From positions 1 to 64,000 of the forward strand of contig NZ_FOGH01000008.1 in NCBI RefSeq assembly GCF_900111165.1: a stretch of DNA of 64,000 bases, read 5' to 3'. Origin of the DNA: Nitrosomonas sp. Nm51. GTDB taxonomy: Bacteria; Pseudomonadota; Gammaproteobacteria; Burkholderiales; Nitrosomonadaceae. Positions 7,098-17,133 of the stretch are shown here, one piece after another. Under the pieces are notes generated by a model. It searched no databases, was not told the DNA's origin, and saw nothing but the letters and a program-made list of their open reading frames with translations. The translations under genes and the position numbers were made by a program. Positions within the stretch are counted from its first letter, which is position 1. Each line of letters opens with the position of its first letter.

Positions 7098-8744
7098 GTG
7101 AATCTGATTCATCAGCGATTGAATGGACTTATCAGTTGCTTATTCATCATTTTGACCATTCTGCCGGTATCTGCAGTTGCAGAAGAATGGATCTACACAG
7201 TACGCCCGGGCGATAATCTGTGGAACCTGTCTGAGCGCCATCTTTTGGGCATACAATATGTTAAACGCCTGCAACAATTAAATCAGATTCAGAATCCCTA
7301 TGTCATACCGCCCGGCAAGCAATTGAGAATCCCCGTTGCCTGGTCACGCGTCTCCGATAAGGTATCCGCGCAGATTATCAGTGTTCACGGTGGCGCATTC
7401 ATTGAACGTGCAAACCAAAAAAAAGAAGCTGCTGCACCTGGAATGCAGTTATCGGCTGGCGACACGGTTCAGAGCGAAAACGACTCATTTGTGACCATTG
7501 AATTTGCAGACAATTCTCTAGTGCGCGTTCAGGACAATAGCCGCATCCATCTGGAGAACATGCAGATACTGGGCGACTACGGATTAATCGACACACTGAT
7601 ACGCTTAGAACAAGGACGTACGGAAAATTCGGTGCCTAACAACACCCGCCAGGGCACGCGGCTCAGGATAAAGACACCGTCCGCTACCAGTTCTGTCAGA
7701 GGTACAGCGTTTCGTGTTGGCATAATTGAACCGCAATCCAGCACAACGAGCGAGGTACTTACCGGCAATATTTCGGTCAGCGCCTCAGAAGCGTTTGTTA
7801 AAGTACCTGCCGGTTTTGGCACCGTCACCGCTTTAAATGAACCGCCCGCACCACCTGTAGTACTGCTGCCGCCACCTGATTTAACCGGCACATCGAGCTA
7901 TTACGAAAGTCTGCCACTGGTGATCCGCTTGAATCCATTGCATGGCGCTCATGCTTACCGCACACAAATTGCACTGGACCCGGATTTCAATCATCTGGTT
8001 TCCGAATTTAGCACAGCAACGTTGCCTTTTCGGGACGGCAACATACCTGACGGCGAATACTGGCTACGGATACGTGGCATTGATGAATCCGGCATAGAAG
8101 GCAAAGATGCAGTCATGCGTTTCGGTTTAAACGCTCACCCGGAACCGCCTTTCATCACCGCACCGTTACCCGGGGACGCGGCCGCACCGGAAAGCCAGCA
8201 ATTCAGCTGGACGAGTCAATCCGGGCAGCTGCATTATGTCCTGATGATCAGTAGAAACACGGAATTTACCGATCTGGTCTATTTTAATTCTGAAATAAAA
8301 GCGAACACGTTCACGTTATCCGAATCGCTTACACCCGGTCATTACTTCTGGCGCATTGCGGCTGTTTCACCTGCAGAAGGGGCGGGCCCTTTTAGCGACG
8401 CCATGCCTTTCAGAGTGCCATATCCCGGTCCCTCACTTGAAGCTACCGAAGTTGACGAGCAGGAAATTACATTTGCATGGCGCGCTGCTGCCGAGGGTCA
8501 GCGTTTTCATTTTCAGTTTGCGCAAGATGCGTCATTTTCCGACATTCTGCACGAAGAAACGACCGAAGCATCCCGTATCACAATCGAAAAACCTGCAGGC
8601 GGCACATACTATTTACGTATCAAAACGATTGAATCTGACGGTTTCGAGGGCCCATGGGGACCGCCTCAAATGATAGATATTCCCCGTGATTTTCCTTACT
8701 GGCTGATGTTGCTGCTATTCCTTCCGCTGCTTGTTTTGATATGA
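7098..8744 (+). CDS. LysM and FecR domain exported protein, probable partner of the CHASE2 protein
   Basis: A periplasmic protein of 548 residues starting at GTG 7098. It has a signal peptide (about 1-28, ending A-V-A), a LysM peptidoglycan-binding domain (about 31-78: Y-T-V-R-P-G-D-N-L-W-N-L ... V-I-P-P-G-K-Q-L-R-I-P) and a FecR-like beta domain (about 90-205: G-D-T-V-Q-S, I-K-T-P-S-A-T-S-S-V-R-G-T-A-F-R-V-G). Fibronectin-like beta repeats with W-L-R-I-R-G, F-W-R-I-A-A and Y-L-R-I-K-T motifs follow (about 260-520). The last 18 or so residues are hydrophobic and may anchor it in the membrane. It overlaps the next gene by four bases (ATGA), so translation is probably coupled. FecR-type proteins next to CHASE2 sensors are a known pairing; here it probably presents wall or envelope signals to that sensor (inference). 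Confidence 0.82.
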   Translation: MNLIHQRLNGLISCLFIILTILPVSAVAEEWIYTVRPGDNLWNLSERHLLGIQYVKRLQQLNQIQNPYVIPPGKQLRIPVAWSRVSDKVSAQIISVHGGAFIERANQKKEAAAPGMQLSAGDTVQSENDSFVTIEFADNSLVRVQDNSRIHLENMQILGDYGLIDTLIRLEQGRTENSVPNNTRQGTRLRIKTPSATSSVRGTAFRVGIIEPQSSTTSEVLTGNISVSASEAFVKVPAGFGTVTALNEPPAPPVVLLPPPDLTGTSSYYESLPLVIRLNPLHGAHAYRTQIALDPDFNHLVSEFSTATLPFRDGNIPDGEYWLRIRGIDESGIEGKDAVMRFGLNAHPEPPFITAPLPGDAAAPESQQFSWTSQSGQLHYVLMISRNTEFTDLVYFNSEIKANTFTLSESLTPGHYFWRIAAVSPAEGAGPFSDAMPFRVPYPGPSLEATEVDEQEITFAWRAAAEGQRFHFQFAQDASFSDILHEETTEASRITIEKPAGGTYYLRIKTIESDGFEGPWGPPQMIDIPRDFPYWLMLLLFLPLLVLI

Positions 8745-11665
8745 TTTATCTGCGAAGCTTTAGAAAACGCATCAATACGTTTGTTTTACGTATTGCAATA
8801 CTGCTGGCCATCGTCGCAACCTTAGCCTATTCGGAAGTTTTGGAACGCCTGGATTTCATGATCTATGATGGACTATCGGTACTTATTCAATACCCGCAAA
8901 ATTCTGATATCGTTATTGTCGCTATCGATGAACAGAGTCTGGATATTCTGGGCAGGTGGCCATGGTCGAGAGAAATCCATGCAAAACTTATTAACAGGTT
9001 GAAATCAATTGATAATCAGCGGATGGCTCTGGACTTGCTTTTCTCCGAACCACAACTTGATGATACGTATGCCGACCAGTTACTGGCTGCGGCAATTGCC
9101 TTGCACGGTAATGTTGTCCTTCCCCTGGTGCCGGTTTCAACCTCGTATTCAGAATCTTTGTATCTGGCCGCGCCTGATCCGCTTCTCAGACATAATGCCG
9201 TACTGGGCCACACCGACATCGAGATTGACAGTGATGGCATTGCACGGCGTGCTTTTCTTTACGCGGGGATTAACGCTCCAACATGGCCTGCGCTGGCTCA
9301 GGTATTGTTTGACCCTGCAACTGCAGTAGAACCATACCTGCTTAGCGCTGAAGATAAAAAACCGGGAAATCAGCCCAGATACTGGCTTCGTGCTGAAGAA
9401 GCATTGATCCCCTTTATTGAAAAGCCGGGAAGTTTTCGCCAGGTCTCCTACGCAGGCGTTCTGTTTGACGATAATATTCTGGCCAGCCTGAAAGACAAAA
9501 CAGTGATTGTCGGCGTGACCGCTGCTGGATTGGGCACGCGTTTTGCAACACCTGTATCTTCAGCGAATCGTCAGCCCATGACTGGTGTCGAGTGGCATGC
9601 AAATGTCTATTCGATGCTGCAGCATAACCGCGCGATTTATCCGGTTTCCAGCACATGGATTACCTTGATTTCGCTAGCGTGGGTCGCGCTTATTCTGACA
9701 GGTATTAGCTGGACGAAAAAAAACCTGACAATTCCGATACTTCTTTTCGCTTCGGCGGCAGGCTTATTTTTAGCCTACCTGCTACTGAAAATCAATCATG
9801 TGTGGATACCGCCTGGCGCGGCCTTACTGGGGACTCTGGCGATTTATCCGTTGTCAAACTGGCGCCGCATCAATCAGTTTGTACGCGCGTACCTGATCAC
9901 AAAGATACGCTCAAGCACTGCGCTGGAATCGATTAAAGACGGTGTTATCATAACCGATGCGCATGATCATGTGACCTATATCAACAATGGCGCCGAGAAA
10001 ATTCTGCGTACGGAGTTCAGTCACATCAAAGGGAAAAACCTGCAACAGGTTTTGAATCTCCGTTCAAATATCAATAACCAGCCAGAAGATCTTTCCGTTA
10101 GAAATATTTTACCATCCGGTTTGGACGGTCCAGGAATGCTGGAATGCCGCCTGAGAACCAAATATGGTGATGAACGCTCTGTCAGAATAACGCGTAATCA
10201 GCTCTATGATGAGCGCAAAGTACTGATCGGTTCTGTTATCGCGATGTCCGATATCACGGACACGATCGAACTCGCTGAGCAGGTCGCGAATCAGGAAAAT
10301 TATGATGCATTGACCAAGCTGCCGAACCGGTCAAAATTATTGTCCCAGTTCGATCACATGATCCAGGCTGCCGAAAATAACGGCAACATTATCACCGCCT
10401 TTTTTGTTGCACTGGATAATTTCAAAAAGATTAATGATGCTATGGGACATCAGGCCGGAGATAAGCTGCTCAAAATGGTTTCCATCCGCCTGCATGAAGC
10501 CGTGCAGCACAATGATATTGTTGCCCGCTGGGGAGGCGACGAATTCATACTGCTGTTCGATTATCTGGATAATATCGATTCGATATCTGAAATGGCACAA
10601 AAAATTCTGGATGTGATCAGACAAAAATTTGAAATTGACGATATGGAAGTCTTTGTTGCCGCCAGTATCGGCATCAGTTTTTATCCTGAAAGCGGCTTGA
10701 CCAGCGAAACCGTGTTGAAAAAAGCAGGTACAGCCATGTACGGCGCCAAACGGGATGGCGGTAACCGTTTTGATTACTATTCTCACGAATCTTCCATAGT
10801 ATGGACGCGTGACCGGCTAGAACTGGAAAAAGAACTGCGGAGCGCTATCCTTAACCGTGAACTTCAAGTTTTATTTCAACCTATCATTGATGCAAAAACG
10901 CACCATATTACGCGCATGGAAGCGCTGGTCCGCTGGCCGCATCCTACGAGAGGTTTTCTTTCACCCAGCGAATTTATCCCACTGGCGGAAAACGTCGGCT
11001 TGATTGAACAGCTGGGCGAACTGGTATTGAGAATGTCCTGCCTTTCAGCATATCAGCTTTTGCAACTGGGATACCCGGTCAACGTTGCAGTCAATGTTAA
11101 TCCCCGCCAGCTGCTGAATAAAGACTTTCTGCAAACCATTGTTAAAGCACTGCACGACACCCAGTTACCCGCCTGTTCTCTGATACTCGAAATCACCGAA
11201 AGCTCCATCGTCAAAGACATCGAACGTGTTGGCATTATCCTCAGAGCAATCAAGGAACTCGACATCATGATTGCGCTGGATGATTTTGGTACAGGCTATT
11301 CCTCGCTCACTTTGCTGCGCGAATTACCGATTGATATTCTGAAAATTGACAAGTCTTTCATACGCACACTGGATCAGAATCAGAACGACCTTACGATAGT
11401 GCAGGCCATTATTGGTCTAGGCAACAATATGGGGCTGGCGGTCGTCGCAGAAGGAGTTGAAACAGCGCAGCAAAACCAGATTCTGCTGCAACATCACTGT
11501 TATTATCAGCAAGGTTACTTCTTTAGCAGGCCTGTTCCTTACAAGGCGTTATTGGAATTAGTGCACGAAAAGAATGAACGTCTACAGCCCGGCAATCTCT
11601 TTGATGCCGCAGCAGATACAACGGTACAGACTAGAAAGGCAGTAATTCGTTCGGATCACCAATAG
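8741..11665 (+). CDS. CHASE2-PAS-GGDEF-EAL protein, c-di-GMP turnover
   Basis: A 974-residue membrane sensor that probably makes and/or breaks cyclic di-GMP. Order seen: an N-terminal membrane helix (about 12-30), a periplasmic CHASE2 domain (about 35-300, with [12 protein letters not shown]), three membrane helices (about 305-375), a PAS domain (about 395-510), GGDEF (about 520-680) with intact G-G-D-E-F near residue 598, and EAL (about 695-945) with intact E-A-L near 727 and [10 protein letters not shown]. Both active-site signatures are intact, so it may be bifunctional. It is translationally coupled to the LysM-FecR gene. Its 3' end overlaps the convergent nagZ by 35 bases. Confidence 0.92.
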   Translation: MIYLRSFRKRINTFVLRIAILLAIVATLAYSEVLERLDFMIYDGLSVLIQYPQNSDIVIVAIDEQSLDILGRWPWSREIHAKLINRLKSIDNQRMALDLLFSEPQLDDTYADQLLAAAIALHGNVVLPLVPVSTSYSESLYLAAPDPLLRHNAVLGHTDIEIDSDGIARRAFLYAGINAPTWPALAQVLFDPATAVEPYLLSAEDKKPGNQPRYWLRAEEALIPFIEKPGSFRQVSYAGVLFDDNILASLKDKTVIVGVTAAGLGTRFATPVSSANRQPMTGVEWHANVYSMLQHNRAIYPVSSTWITLISLAWVALILTGISWTKKNLTIPILLFASAAGLFLAYLLLKINHVWIPPGAALLGTLAIYPLSNWRRINQFVRAYLITKIRSSTALESIKDGVIITDAHDHVTYINNGAEKILRTEFSHIKGKNLQQVLNLRSNINNQPEDLSVRNILPSGLDGPGMLECRLRTKYGDERSVRITRNQLYDERKVLIGSVIAMSDITDTIELAEQVANQENYDALTKLPNRSKLLSQFDHMIQAAENNGNIITAFFVALDNFKKINDAMGHQAGDKLLKMVSIRLHEAVQHNDIVARWGGDEFILLFDYLDNIDSISEMAQKILDVIRQKFEIDDMEVFVAASIGISFYPESGLTSETVLKKAGTAMYGAKRDGGNRFDYYSHESSIVWTRDRLELEKELRSAILNRELQVLFQPIIDAKTHHITRMEALVRWPHPTRGFLSPSEFIPLAENVGLIEQLGELVLRMSCLSAYQLLQLGYPVNVAVNVNPRQLLNKDFLQTIVKALHDTQLPACSLILEITESSIVKDIERVGIILRAIKELDIMIALDDFGTGYSSLTLLRELPIDILKIDKSFIRTLDQNQNDLTIVQAIIGLGNNMGLAVVAEGVETAQQNQILLQHHCYYQQGYFFSRPVPYKALLELVHEKNERLQPGNLFDAAADTTVQTRKAVIRSDHQ

Positions 11666-12677
11666 CGCCGACTTCGCGCACCGCTTGCGCATAAGCCGCA
11701 TCTTCCCGCAGCTTCATCATTGAAGCAAAATGCCGCTTTCCATGCATGCGCGCTAATCGCGCAAGGCTGGTTGCAGAAATATTCCATTGCAGTGTTTCCA
11801 GCAATTCATCTGCCGCCTGAAAATCGTTGCAAACCAGTATCATATCGCACCCCGCTTCAAGTGCAGCTTGTGCCCGGGCTGCAACAGACTTGAAATACGC
11901 AGCACCCTGCATGCTCAAATCGTCACTAAAAATGCAGCCTTCAAACGACAGTCGCTGTCTGAGTACCTTTTGTAACCATTGTCGGGAAAACCCGGCCGGA
12001 TACTGATCAATATGTGGATAAATCACATGGGCAGCCATTATGCCTGCCAATCCAAAGTCAATCATGCGTTGAAAAGGCACCAGGTCATCCATTTCAATAT
12101 CCGCATACCGGCGTTGATCAATCGATTTCTCAACATGTGAATCGGCCTGTATACCGCCATGCCCGGGAAAATGTTTGCCCACAGCTTGCATACCGCCTGT
12201 TTTCAAGCCGGTCATAAGCGCATGTGCAAGTTCGGATACTGCATGAATATCCCGGTGGAACGCCCGGTCACCAATAACGCTGCTCTGTCCGTAATCAATA
12301 TCCAGCACAGGCGTAAAACTTAAATCAATACCGCAGACAACCAGTTCACTTGCCAGCACAAATCCTGCCTGCTTTGACAAATGACGTGCCCGCACCTGAT
12401 TCTGATCCCAGATTTTTCCGAGTTCACGCATCGCCGGCAACCTGGTAAAATCATCTTTGAATCGCTGCACCCGGCCACCCTCCTGATCAACCGCGATCAG
12501 CAAGTGCGGTGTCCGCAGTGATCGAATCTCATGAATCAGCGCCGTCAGTTGCTTTCGAGAGGAATAATTCCGCGAAAACAGAATAACGCCGCCGGTTAGC
12601 GGATGCAGCAACCGCCGTTTATCCTCATCGGTCAGTGCTGTGGCAACGATATCGAGCATAACAGGGCCGAGTGGCAT
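11631..12677 (-). CDS. nagZ: Beta-N-acetylhexosaminidase, glycoside hydrolase family 3
   Basis: A cytoplasmic enzyme that removes GlcNAc from anhydromuropeptides during peptidoglycan recycling. Its products influence AmpR-type beta-lactamase control where that system exists. The 348-residue length is standard. The NagZ signature [14 protein letters not shown] (168-181) carries the catalytic His/Asp pair, and S-D-D-L-S-M (251-256) carries the nucleophile Asp. It is the last gene of the acpS-pdxJ cluster, starting two bases after acpS ends. Its 3' end overlaps that of the convergent CHASE2-GGDEF-EAL gene. Confidence 0.95.
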   Translation of the reverse strand: MPLGPVMLDIVATALTDEDKRRLLHPLTGGVILFSRNYSSRKQLTALIHEIRSLRTPHLLIAVDQEGGRVQRFKDDFTRLPAMRELGKIWDQNQVRARHLSKQAGFVLASELVVCGIDLSFTPVLDIDYGQSSVIGDRAFHRDIHAVSELAHALMTGLKTGGMQAVGKHFPGHGGIQADSHVEKSIDQRRYADIEMDDLVPFQRMIDFGLAGIMAAHVIYPHIDQYPAGFSRQWLQKVLRQRLSFEGCIFSDDLSMQGAAYFKSVAARAQAALEAGCDMILVCNDFQAADELLETLQWNISATSLARLARMHGKRHFASMMKLREDAAYAQAVREVGAIGDPNELLPF

Positions 12678-12679
12678 AA

Positions 12680-13057
12680 TTATTTCTCCAGTACAACAAA
12701 TGCACAGGCAATATTCATTTCATCGCTGATGGACAGGTAATGGCCCACAATACCTTTCTCGTGGATAAACCGGCTAAGTTCCGGATGAAATTCAAAATAG
12801 GGCTTTCCGAATATATCGTGCGCTATGGTGATAAAGTGCAGATTGACCGGATGCCGCAGGCCAGTTCCTATTGCTTTTGACAGCGCTTCCTTGGCGGCGA
12901 AACGACCGGCTAAAAACAGTACGGGCTTACTGCTGTTTTGGTATTCCCGCCATTCAGGTTCGGTCAGTATGCGGCGCGCAAATTTGTCGCCATACCGCGC
13001 TATCGAGCGCGCAATTCTTGCAGGATCAACCAGATCAGTACCGATGCCATAAATCAC
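12680..13057 (-). CDS. acpS: Holo-[acyl-carrier-protein] synthase
   Basis: It transfers 4'-phosphopantetheine from CoA to apo-ACP, activating fatty-acid synthesis. The 125-residue trimer-type enzyme shows G-T-D-L-V-D near the N terminus, with the Mg-binding Asp. It also shows [13 protein letters not shown] (about 52-64) with the second catalytic acidic residue. It overlaps the end of pdxJ by four bases and precedes nagZ by two, the standard pdxJ-acpS-nagZ operon order. Confidence 0.95.
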   Translation of the reverse strand: MIYGIGTDLVDPARIARSIARYGDKFARRILTEPEWREYQNSSKPVLFLAGRFAAKEALSKAIGTGLRHPVNLHFITIAHDIFGKPYFEFHPELSRFIHEKGIVGHYLSISDEMNIACAFVVLEK

Positions 13058-13788
13058 GCACCCGCCTCAGAAATCAACCGTTTCATTTCCCCAACTGCTT
13101 TTTCAAGACCCACAAAAATTGCCTGACCAATTATTGCATGACCGATATTGAGTTCGGAAACGCCAGGGATTGCTGCAATTGCCTGCACATTCTGGTAATG
13201 CAGACCATGGCCGGCATTGACTTTCAATCCCCGCCCGATACCGAAGGCAACCGCTTGTTTAATTTTTTCCAGCTCACTGAGCCGCGCGTCTGCGGTTGTT
13301 GCATCGGCATAGCTGCCGGTGTGAATTTCAATCACCGGAGCGCCTGACTGCACCGCTGCCTCAATCTGCTCTAAATCTGCGTTTATGAACAGTGAAACGC
13401 GTACGCCCGCATCCTTTAACTGGGTGCACACGCGGCTTATTTGTTCAAAATGTCTGACAACATCAAGACCGCCCTCAGTCGTCAGTTCTTCACGCCGTTC
13501 AGGAACCAGGCAAATATCCTGTGGTTTGATGCGCAACGCAAAATCGATCATTTCAGCAGTCACCGCACTTTCAAGATTCATTCGCGTTGTTAATATATAA
13601 CGTAGCGATTCTACGTCGCGATCCTGAATATGGCGCCTGTCTTCGCGTAAATGCAGCGTAATAGCATCGGCACCTGCCGATTCAGCAATACGCGCAGCCT
13701 CAACAGGGTCCGGATAGATTGTTCCGCGCGCCTGCCTGATTGTTGCCACATGATCTATATTGACGCCAAGTTCCACCATCTGTTTCAT
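13054..13788 (-). CDS. pdxJ: Pyridoxine 5'-phosphate synthase
   Basis: It condenses 1-deoxyxylulose 5-phosphate with 3-amino-2-oxopropyl phosphate to form pyridoxine 5'-phosphate, the ring-closing step of DXP-dependent vitamin B6 synthesis. The 244-residue TIM-barrel protein shows the conserved N terminus [15 protein letters not shown], the phosphate/active-site motif H-L-R-E-D-R-R-H-I, and late strands with V-N-A-G-H-G-L and L-N-I-G-H-A-I-I. recO normally lies between era and pdxJ in this operon. Here the interval is filled by an interspersed repeat. Confidence 0.95.
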   Translation of the reverse strand: MKQMVELGVNIDHVATIRQARGTIYPDPVEAARIAESAGADAITLHLREDRRHIQDRDVESLRYILTTRMNLESAVTAEMIDFALRIKPQDICLVPERREELTTEGGLDVVRHFEQISRVCTQLKDAGVRVSLFINADLEQIEAAVQSGAPVIEIHTGSYADATTADARLSELEKIKQAVAFGIGRGLKVNAGHGLHYQNVQAIAAIPGVSELNIGHAIIGQAIFVGLEKAVGEMKRLISEAGA

Positions 13789-13800
13789 TCTCCGTTTAAG

Positions 13801-14090
13801 CCAGTACTTTCAATCTGATATTGTCATGTACAGCGTTACCGTGGTGCTTTGCAGTAAGGCGCAGTGGACAGGAAAGGGTATTTCCCTTTTCAAGCAGTGT
13901 AACTGCGACTGCAGGGCACCACGGTAACGCCCTGTGGGTGAATTTGTCAGCGCACATGGACTACGTTGAGTCTTTTGGCAATAGAATGACTATTACCTGC
14001 AAGACGCGCCTCGCCATGAACGCTGACAAATTCACTGAACACGGTAGTATCAAGTTGAAAGAATACTGGTACGCTATCAATATGAAATAG
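13801..14090 (-). repeat. Palindromic interspersed repeat, full copy 2 (inverted)
   Basis: This is homologous to the element at 5655-5908, in opposite orientation. Arm B is ACAGCGTTACCGTGGTGC (13830-13847) paired with 13916-13935. Arm C is the AAAGGG/CCCTTT hairpin at 13872-13891. Arm A is GTGAATTTGTCAGCG (13938-13952) plus CATGG, paired with CGCTGACAAATTCAC (14021-14035) plus CCATG. The arm A loop keeps the same sequence as copy 1 (CTTGCAGGT and CAAAAG on the minus strand). Outer ends: CCAGTAC and TTTCAATCTGATA (13801-13820) against 14050-14067. A 90-codon frame across it is not a gene. It sits between era and pdxJ, where recO is expected. Confidence 0.83.
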
Positions 14091-14094
14091 AAGA

Positions 14095-14988
14095 CTACTC
14101 ATGACCAAGCTGTTTCAGAGCATGGGCATCATTTGCCCATCCACTACGCACCTTTATCCAAATCTGTAGAAATACTTTTTTATTAAAAAATGTCTCCATT
14201 TCTTTACGCGCCTGACTCGAAATCAGCTTCAGTTTTTCACCACCTTTACCTATGATAATGGCTTTCTGATTAGGCTTATCAATCAGGATTGTCGCATATA
14301 TTGTGTTTAGCTTTTCAGTTTCGGTAAATTGATCGACGATCACGCTGGTGGAATAAGGTATTTCATCCCCAATCAGGCGAAACAGCTTCTCGCGCACCAG
14401 CTCAGCGGCAATGAACCGTACATTCCTATCGGTTATTTCATCCGCATCAAACAATGGCGGATTTTCCGGCAAGTGCGGGCGAATCGCGTCGATCAGATTT
14501 GTAAGTTGTATCTGACTGGCTGCGCTCACAGGAATTATTGCTGCATAACCAAATTGTTTGTCCATCTCGTCAAGAAAAGGCAATAACCGATTTTTATCAG
14601 CCAACCAGTCAATTTTGTTAATTACCAGTATAACGGGAGCAGTTTCGGGTATAAGTTTCAGTACCAGTCTGTCCCGCTCGTCAAAACGCAACGCTTCAAT
14701 GACAAACAAAACAACATCGACATCCTGCATACTTTGTGTCACGACCTTATTCATCGCAGCATTCATTCGGTTTTTGTATCGCACCTGAAAACCCGGCGTA
14801 TCCACAAAAATAATCTGCAGATGCTGGTCGGTAAAAATACCATTGATGCGATAACGCGTTGTTTGTGCTTTTCTGGATGTTATACTGATTTTTTGCCGTA
14901 TCAGGCTATTGAGCAGCGTCGATTTGCCAACATTTGGCCGACCTACAATAGCAACGTAACCGGTGCGAAATTGGCTGTCATACTGCAT
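14095..14988 (-). CDS. era: GTPase Era, 30S assembly factor
   Basis: A membrane-associated Ras-like GTPase that binds the 3' end of 16S rRNA and checks 30S maturation. The 297-residue length is normal. G1 motif G-R-P-N-V-G-K-S-T (16-24), G3 D-T-P-G (63-66) and G4 N-K-I-D (about 124-127) are intact. A C-terminal KH domain carries the [13 protein letters not shown]-binding loop. It lies downstream of rnc, the usual pair. The repeat at 13801-14090 starts four bases after its stop codon and replaces the customary recO. Confidence 0.96.
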   Translation of the reverse strand: MQYDSQFRTGYVAIVGRPNVGKSTLLNSLIRQKISITSRKAQTTRYRINGIFTDQHLQIIFVDTPGFQVRYKNRMNAAMNKVVTQSMQDVDVVLFVIEALRFDERDRLVLKLIPETAPVILVINKIDWLADKNRLLPFLDEMDKQFGYAAIIPVSAASQIQLTNLIDAIRPHLPENPPLFDADEITDRNVRFIAAELVREKLFRLIGDEIPYSTSVIVDQFTETEKLNTIYATILIDKPNQKAIIIGKGGEKLKLISSQARKEMETFFNKKVFLQIWIKVRSGWANDAHALKQLGHE

Positions 14989-15045
14989 GCTGAAGACTGC
15001 TCACCACAATACTTTTTTTCAATACGGCTATCAATTGACCAAGGA

Positions 15046-15747
15046 CTATGAAAGTGTATCAACAGTAAGGGCCAAATCGTAGGCCTTTTTCGCGGCAGCC
15101 TGCTCCGCGCTGCGGCGGCTTGAGCCTTCGCCCTGAGTAAGAATGTTGAATTCCGGTACCGCGCATTCCACTCTAAATTTTTGTTGATGCGCCTTTCCTG
15201 TTGTTGTAATTACCGTATAGGCAGGCAAATCCAGTTTCCGACTTTGCAATAATTCCTGTAACAATGTTTTGGGATCTTTTCCATGCGTGGAACGATCAAT
15301 AGTCTCAAGCGCAGGTGTGTATAATCTGTCAATAACCGCTTCAGCCTGTGCAAAACCGTTGTCCAGATAGATTGCACCGAAAACGGCCTCCAGTGCATCG
15401 GCCAGTATAGACGGCCGCCGTCTTCCCCCGCTTTTGAGCTCACCCTCTCCCAACTGGATCAGTTGATCCATTTCCAGAGACATCGCCATCTCAAATAAAG
15501 CCTTTTGATTAACCATGCTTGCACGTAAAAGGGATAGTTGTCCTTCGGGAATATCGCGAAACCTTTTGAAAATTAACGCAGCAACCGCGCAATTCAAAAC
15601 ACTGTCTCCTAAAAATTCCAGGCGTTCGTTGTGTATTGCATTATGGCTGCGGTGCGTTAACGCTTCATGCAGCAACGCAGATTTAGCGAATTGGTAACCG
15701 AGCCGGTTACAAAATAAATCTACTTTGATTTCCCAATTGCTTCGCAT
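15046..15747 (-). CDS. rnc: Ribonuclease III
   Basis: A double-strand-specific endoribonuclease that processes rRNA precursors and structured mRNAs. The 233-residue product shows the RNase III signature [12 protein letters not shown] (about 41-52) with metal-binding Glu/Asp, the second acidic motif ([10 protein letters not shown]) near 120, and a C-terminal double-stranded-RNA-binding domain (about 155-225, ending in an A-E-Q-A-A-A-K-K-A helix). It lies between the DUF4845 gene and era as in other betaproteobacteria. Confidence 0.95.
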   Translation of the reverse strand: MRSNWEIKVDLFCNRLGYQFAKSALLHEALTHRSHNAIHNERLEFLGDSVLNCAVAALIFKRFRDIPEGQLSLLRASMVNQKALFEMAMSLEMDQLIQLGEGELKSGGRRRPSILADALEAVFGAIYLDNGFAQAEAVIDRLYTPALETIDRSTHGKDPKTLLQELLQSRKLDLPAYTVITTTGKAHQQKFRVECAVPEFNILTQGEGSSRRSAEQAAAKKAYDLALTVDTLS

Positions 15748-15799
15748 GCGTTATGTCAATCGTTTAGTAAATTTTTTGTCAATTCTACCTGATAGGCCG

Positions 15800-16171
15800 T
15801 CACCTACTTTGCATATCAAAATCGATTTGCAGAGAAATATTGGCAAACAACGGCACCTTTTCGGAATAGGCTACACTCAGGATATTTTGTCCTTTGTCCC
15901 GGGAAATCTTGATATCTTTAGCCGTAATTACCGTAATGCCGTCAACCTGGGCACGTTTGGAGAAAGCGAGCCTGATTTGACTGGCAGTTGCATTTTGCAG
16001 ACTGGCGTCACTGGCAACTGCGGCCAGATTTTTTCTGATGGAAGCATTTTCAATATAAACCGGTATAACCTTCATACCCAGCAACAAAACCATGATCAGC
16101 ACAACCGACCAGAACAGCATACCCGTTAAACTAATGCCATGTTGTCTATCACGCTGCCCATTCAGATTCAT
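15800..16171 (-). CDS. DUF4845 family single-pass membrane protein
   Basis: Function unknown. Members are found between lepB and rnc in betaproteobacteria, and the position is as good evidence as the sequence. ATG 16171 is preceded by a GGGGGG-rich ribosome-binding site; the longer frame from TTG 16183 would include that site and is rejected. The 123-residue protein has a short basic N terminus, a type IV pilin-like start (R-Q-H-G-I-S-L-T-G-M-L-F-W, about 7-20) leading into one membrane helix (to about 36), and an extracytoplasmic alpha/beta region. The pilin-like N terminus may point to minor-pseudopilin ancestry (inference). Confidence 0.8.
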   Translation of the reverse strand: MNLNGQRDRQHGISLTGMLFWSVVLIMVLLLGMKVIPVYIENASIRKNLAAVASDASLQNATASQIRLAFSKRAQVDGITVITAKDIKISRDKGQNILSVAYSEKVPLFANISLQIDFDMQSR

Positions 16172-16198
16172 AGTTCCCCCCAAGAAAATGATATTCGA

Positions 16199-17002
16199 TT
16201 ACTGAATACGTTGGCCGATTCGATCAAAGTCTCCGAAATTCCACCAGATCATAAATGCTTTGCCTACGATATTTTCCTCCGGCACAAATCCCCAGTACCG
16301 GCTGTCACTGCTGCTATCCCTGTTGTCGCCCAAGGTAAAGTAGTTTCCAGGCGGAACTTTACAAGTAAATCCGGTGCGGCTGTATTGACAATTTTCGCGA
16401 AAAGGAAATGCGCGCACATTTGCGTACTGCAATCCGTGGACTTCCCGGTTCATTAAAATCGAATGATTGGTTTCTCCAAGATATTCGGTATATTTCTCAG
16501 AATAGATGTATCCCAGTCCAGGTTCCACATATTTATAATCATCCTCATATACCTGTTTTACGATCTGATCATTAATAAACAATTGCTTGTTATGATAGGT
16601 AATCACATCGCCGGGAACACCGACAACACGTTTAATATAGTCTATGGAAGAATCCTCTGGAAAACGGAACACCAGCACATCTCCCGCTTCGGGGCTATCC
16701 ATTTCAATTATTTTTTTATTGATAATTGGAAGGCGAATGCCATACACAAATTTATTGACCAAAATAAAATCTCCAACTACCAGCGTGGGAATCATCGAAC
16801 CGGACGGTATTTTAAACGGCTCGACAATAAACGAGCGTAAACAAAATACAATTAAAATAATCGGAAAAAAACTCTTGGGATACTCTATCCACCAAGGCTC
16901 ATCTTCATCCGGCTTACGTCTATGGCGCCATATAAAATAATCAAGCACCCAGACAACACCGGTAATCACCAGCAAAGAGAATAAAACCAAAGGAAAGTTC
17001 AT
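16199..17002 (-). CDS. lepB: Signal peptidase I
   Basis: It cleaves signal peptides from exported proteins at the periplasmic face. The 267-residue product has an N-terminal membrane helix (about 3-22), a polar loop, a second membrane helix (about 46-60) and the peptidase fold. The catalytic dyad is visible: Ser69 in P-S-G-S-M and Lys124 in Y-I-K-R-V-V-G-V-P-G-D. The G-D-N-R-D-S-S-D-S-R-Y-W-G box near the C terminus is intact. It lies downstream of lepA, a pairing seen in most proteobacteria. Confidence 0.96.
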   Translation of the reverse strand: MNFPLVLFSLLVITGVVWVLDYFIWRHRRKPDEDEPWWIEYPKSFFPIILIVFCLRSFIVEPFKIPSGSMIPTLVVGDFILVNKFVYGIRLPIINKKIIEMDSPEAGDVLVFRFPEDSSIDYIKRVVGVPGDVITYHNKQLFINDQIVKQVYEDDYKYVEPGLGYIYSEKYTEYLGETNHSILMNREVHGLQYANVRAFPFRENCQYSRTGFTCKVPPGNYFTLGDNRDSSSDSRYWGFVPEENIVGKAFMIWWNFGDFDRIGQRIQ

Positions 17003-17133
17003 GTAATTACCTTTCTGATTTTTTTATGTAGTTATTAACAGGTTGTTGAAAAGCCATCGATAAACGGTCTGTTCAGCATTATTTCATATTTCCTTTGAGA
17101 TAGATTTTAGCTGCCTTCGACAAATACCGGTTT

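Noticed and set aside
13821-14090. A 90-codon frame between pdxJ and era
   Set aside because: It spans the second copy of the palindromic repeat; copy 1 does not keep the frame, so it is not coding. It is not a recO remnant either.
5655-14090. The repeats as integron attC sites
   Set aside because: They are longer than typical attC sites, lack the paired GTTRRRY and RYYYAAC cores at the ends, and are not next to cassette genes or an integrase.
17038-17060. CAGGTTGTTGAAAAG near 17039-17053 as an IS end
   Set aside because: It resembles ends of some IS families but has no partner end or transposase nearby.
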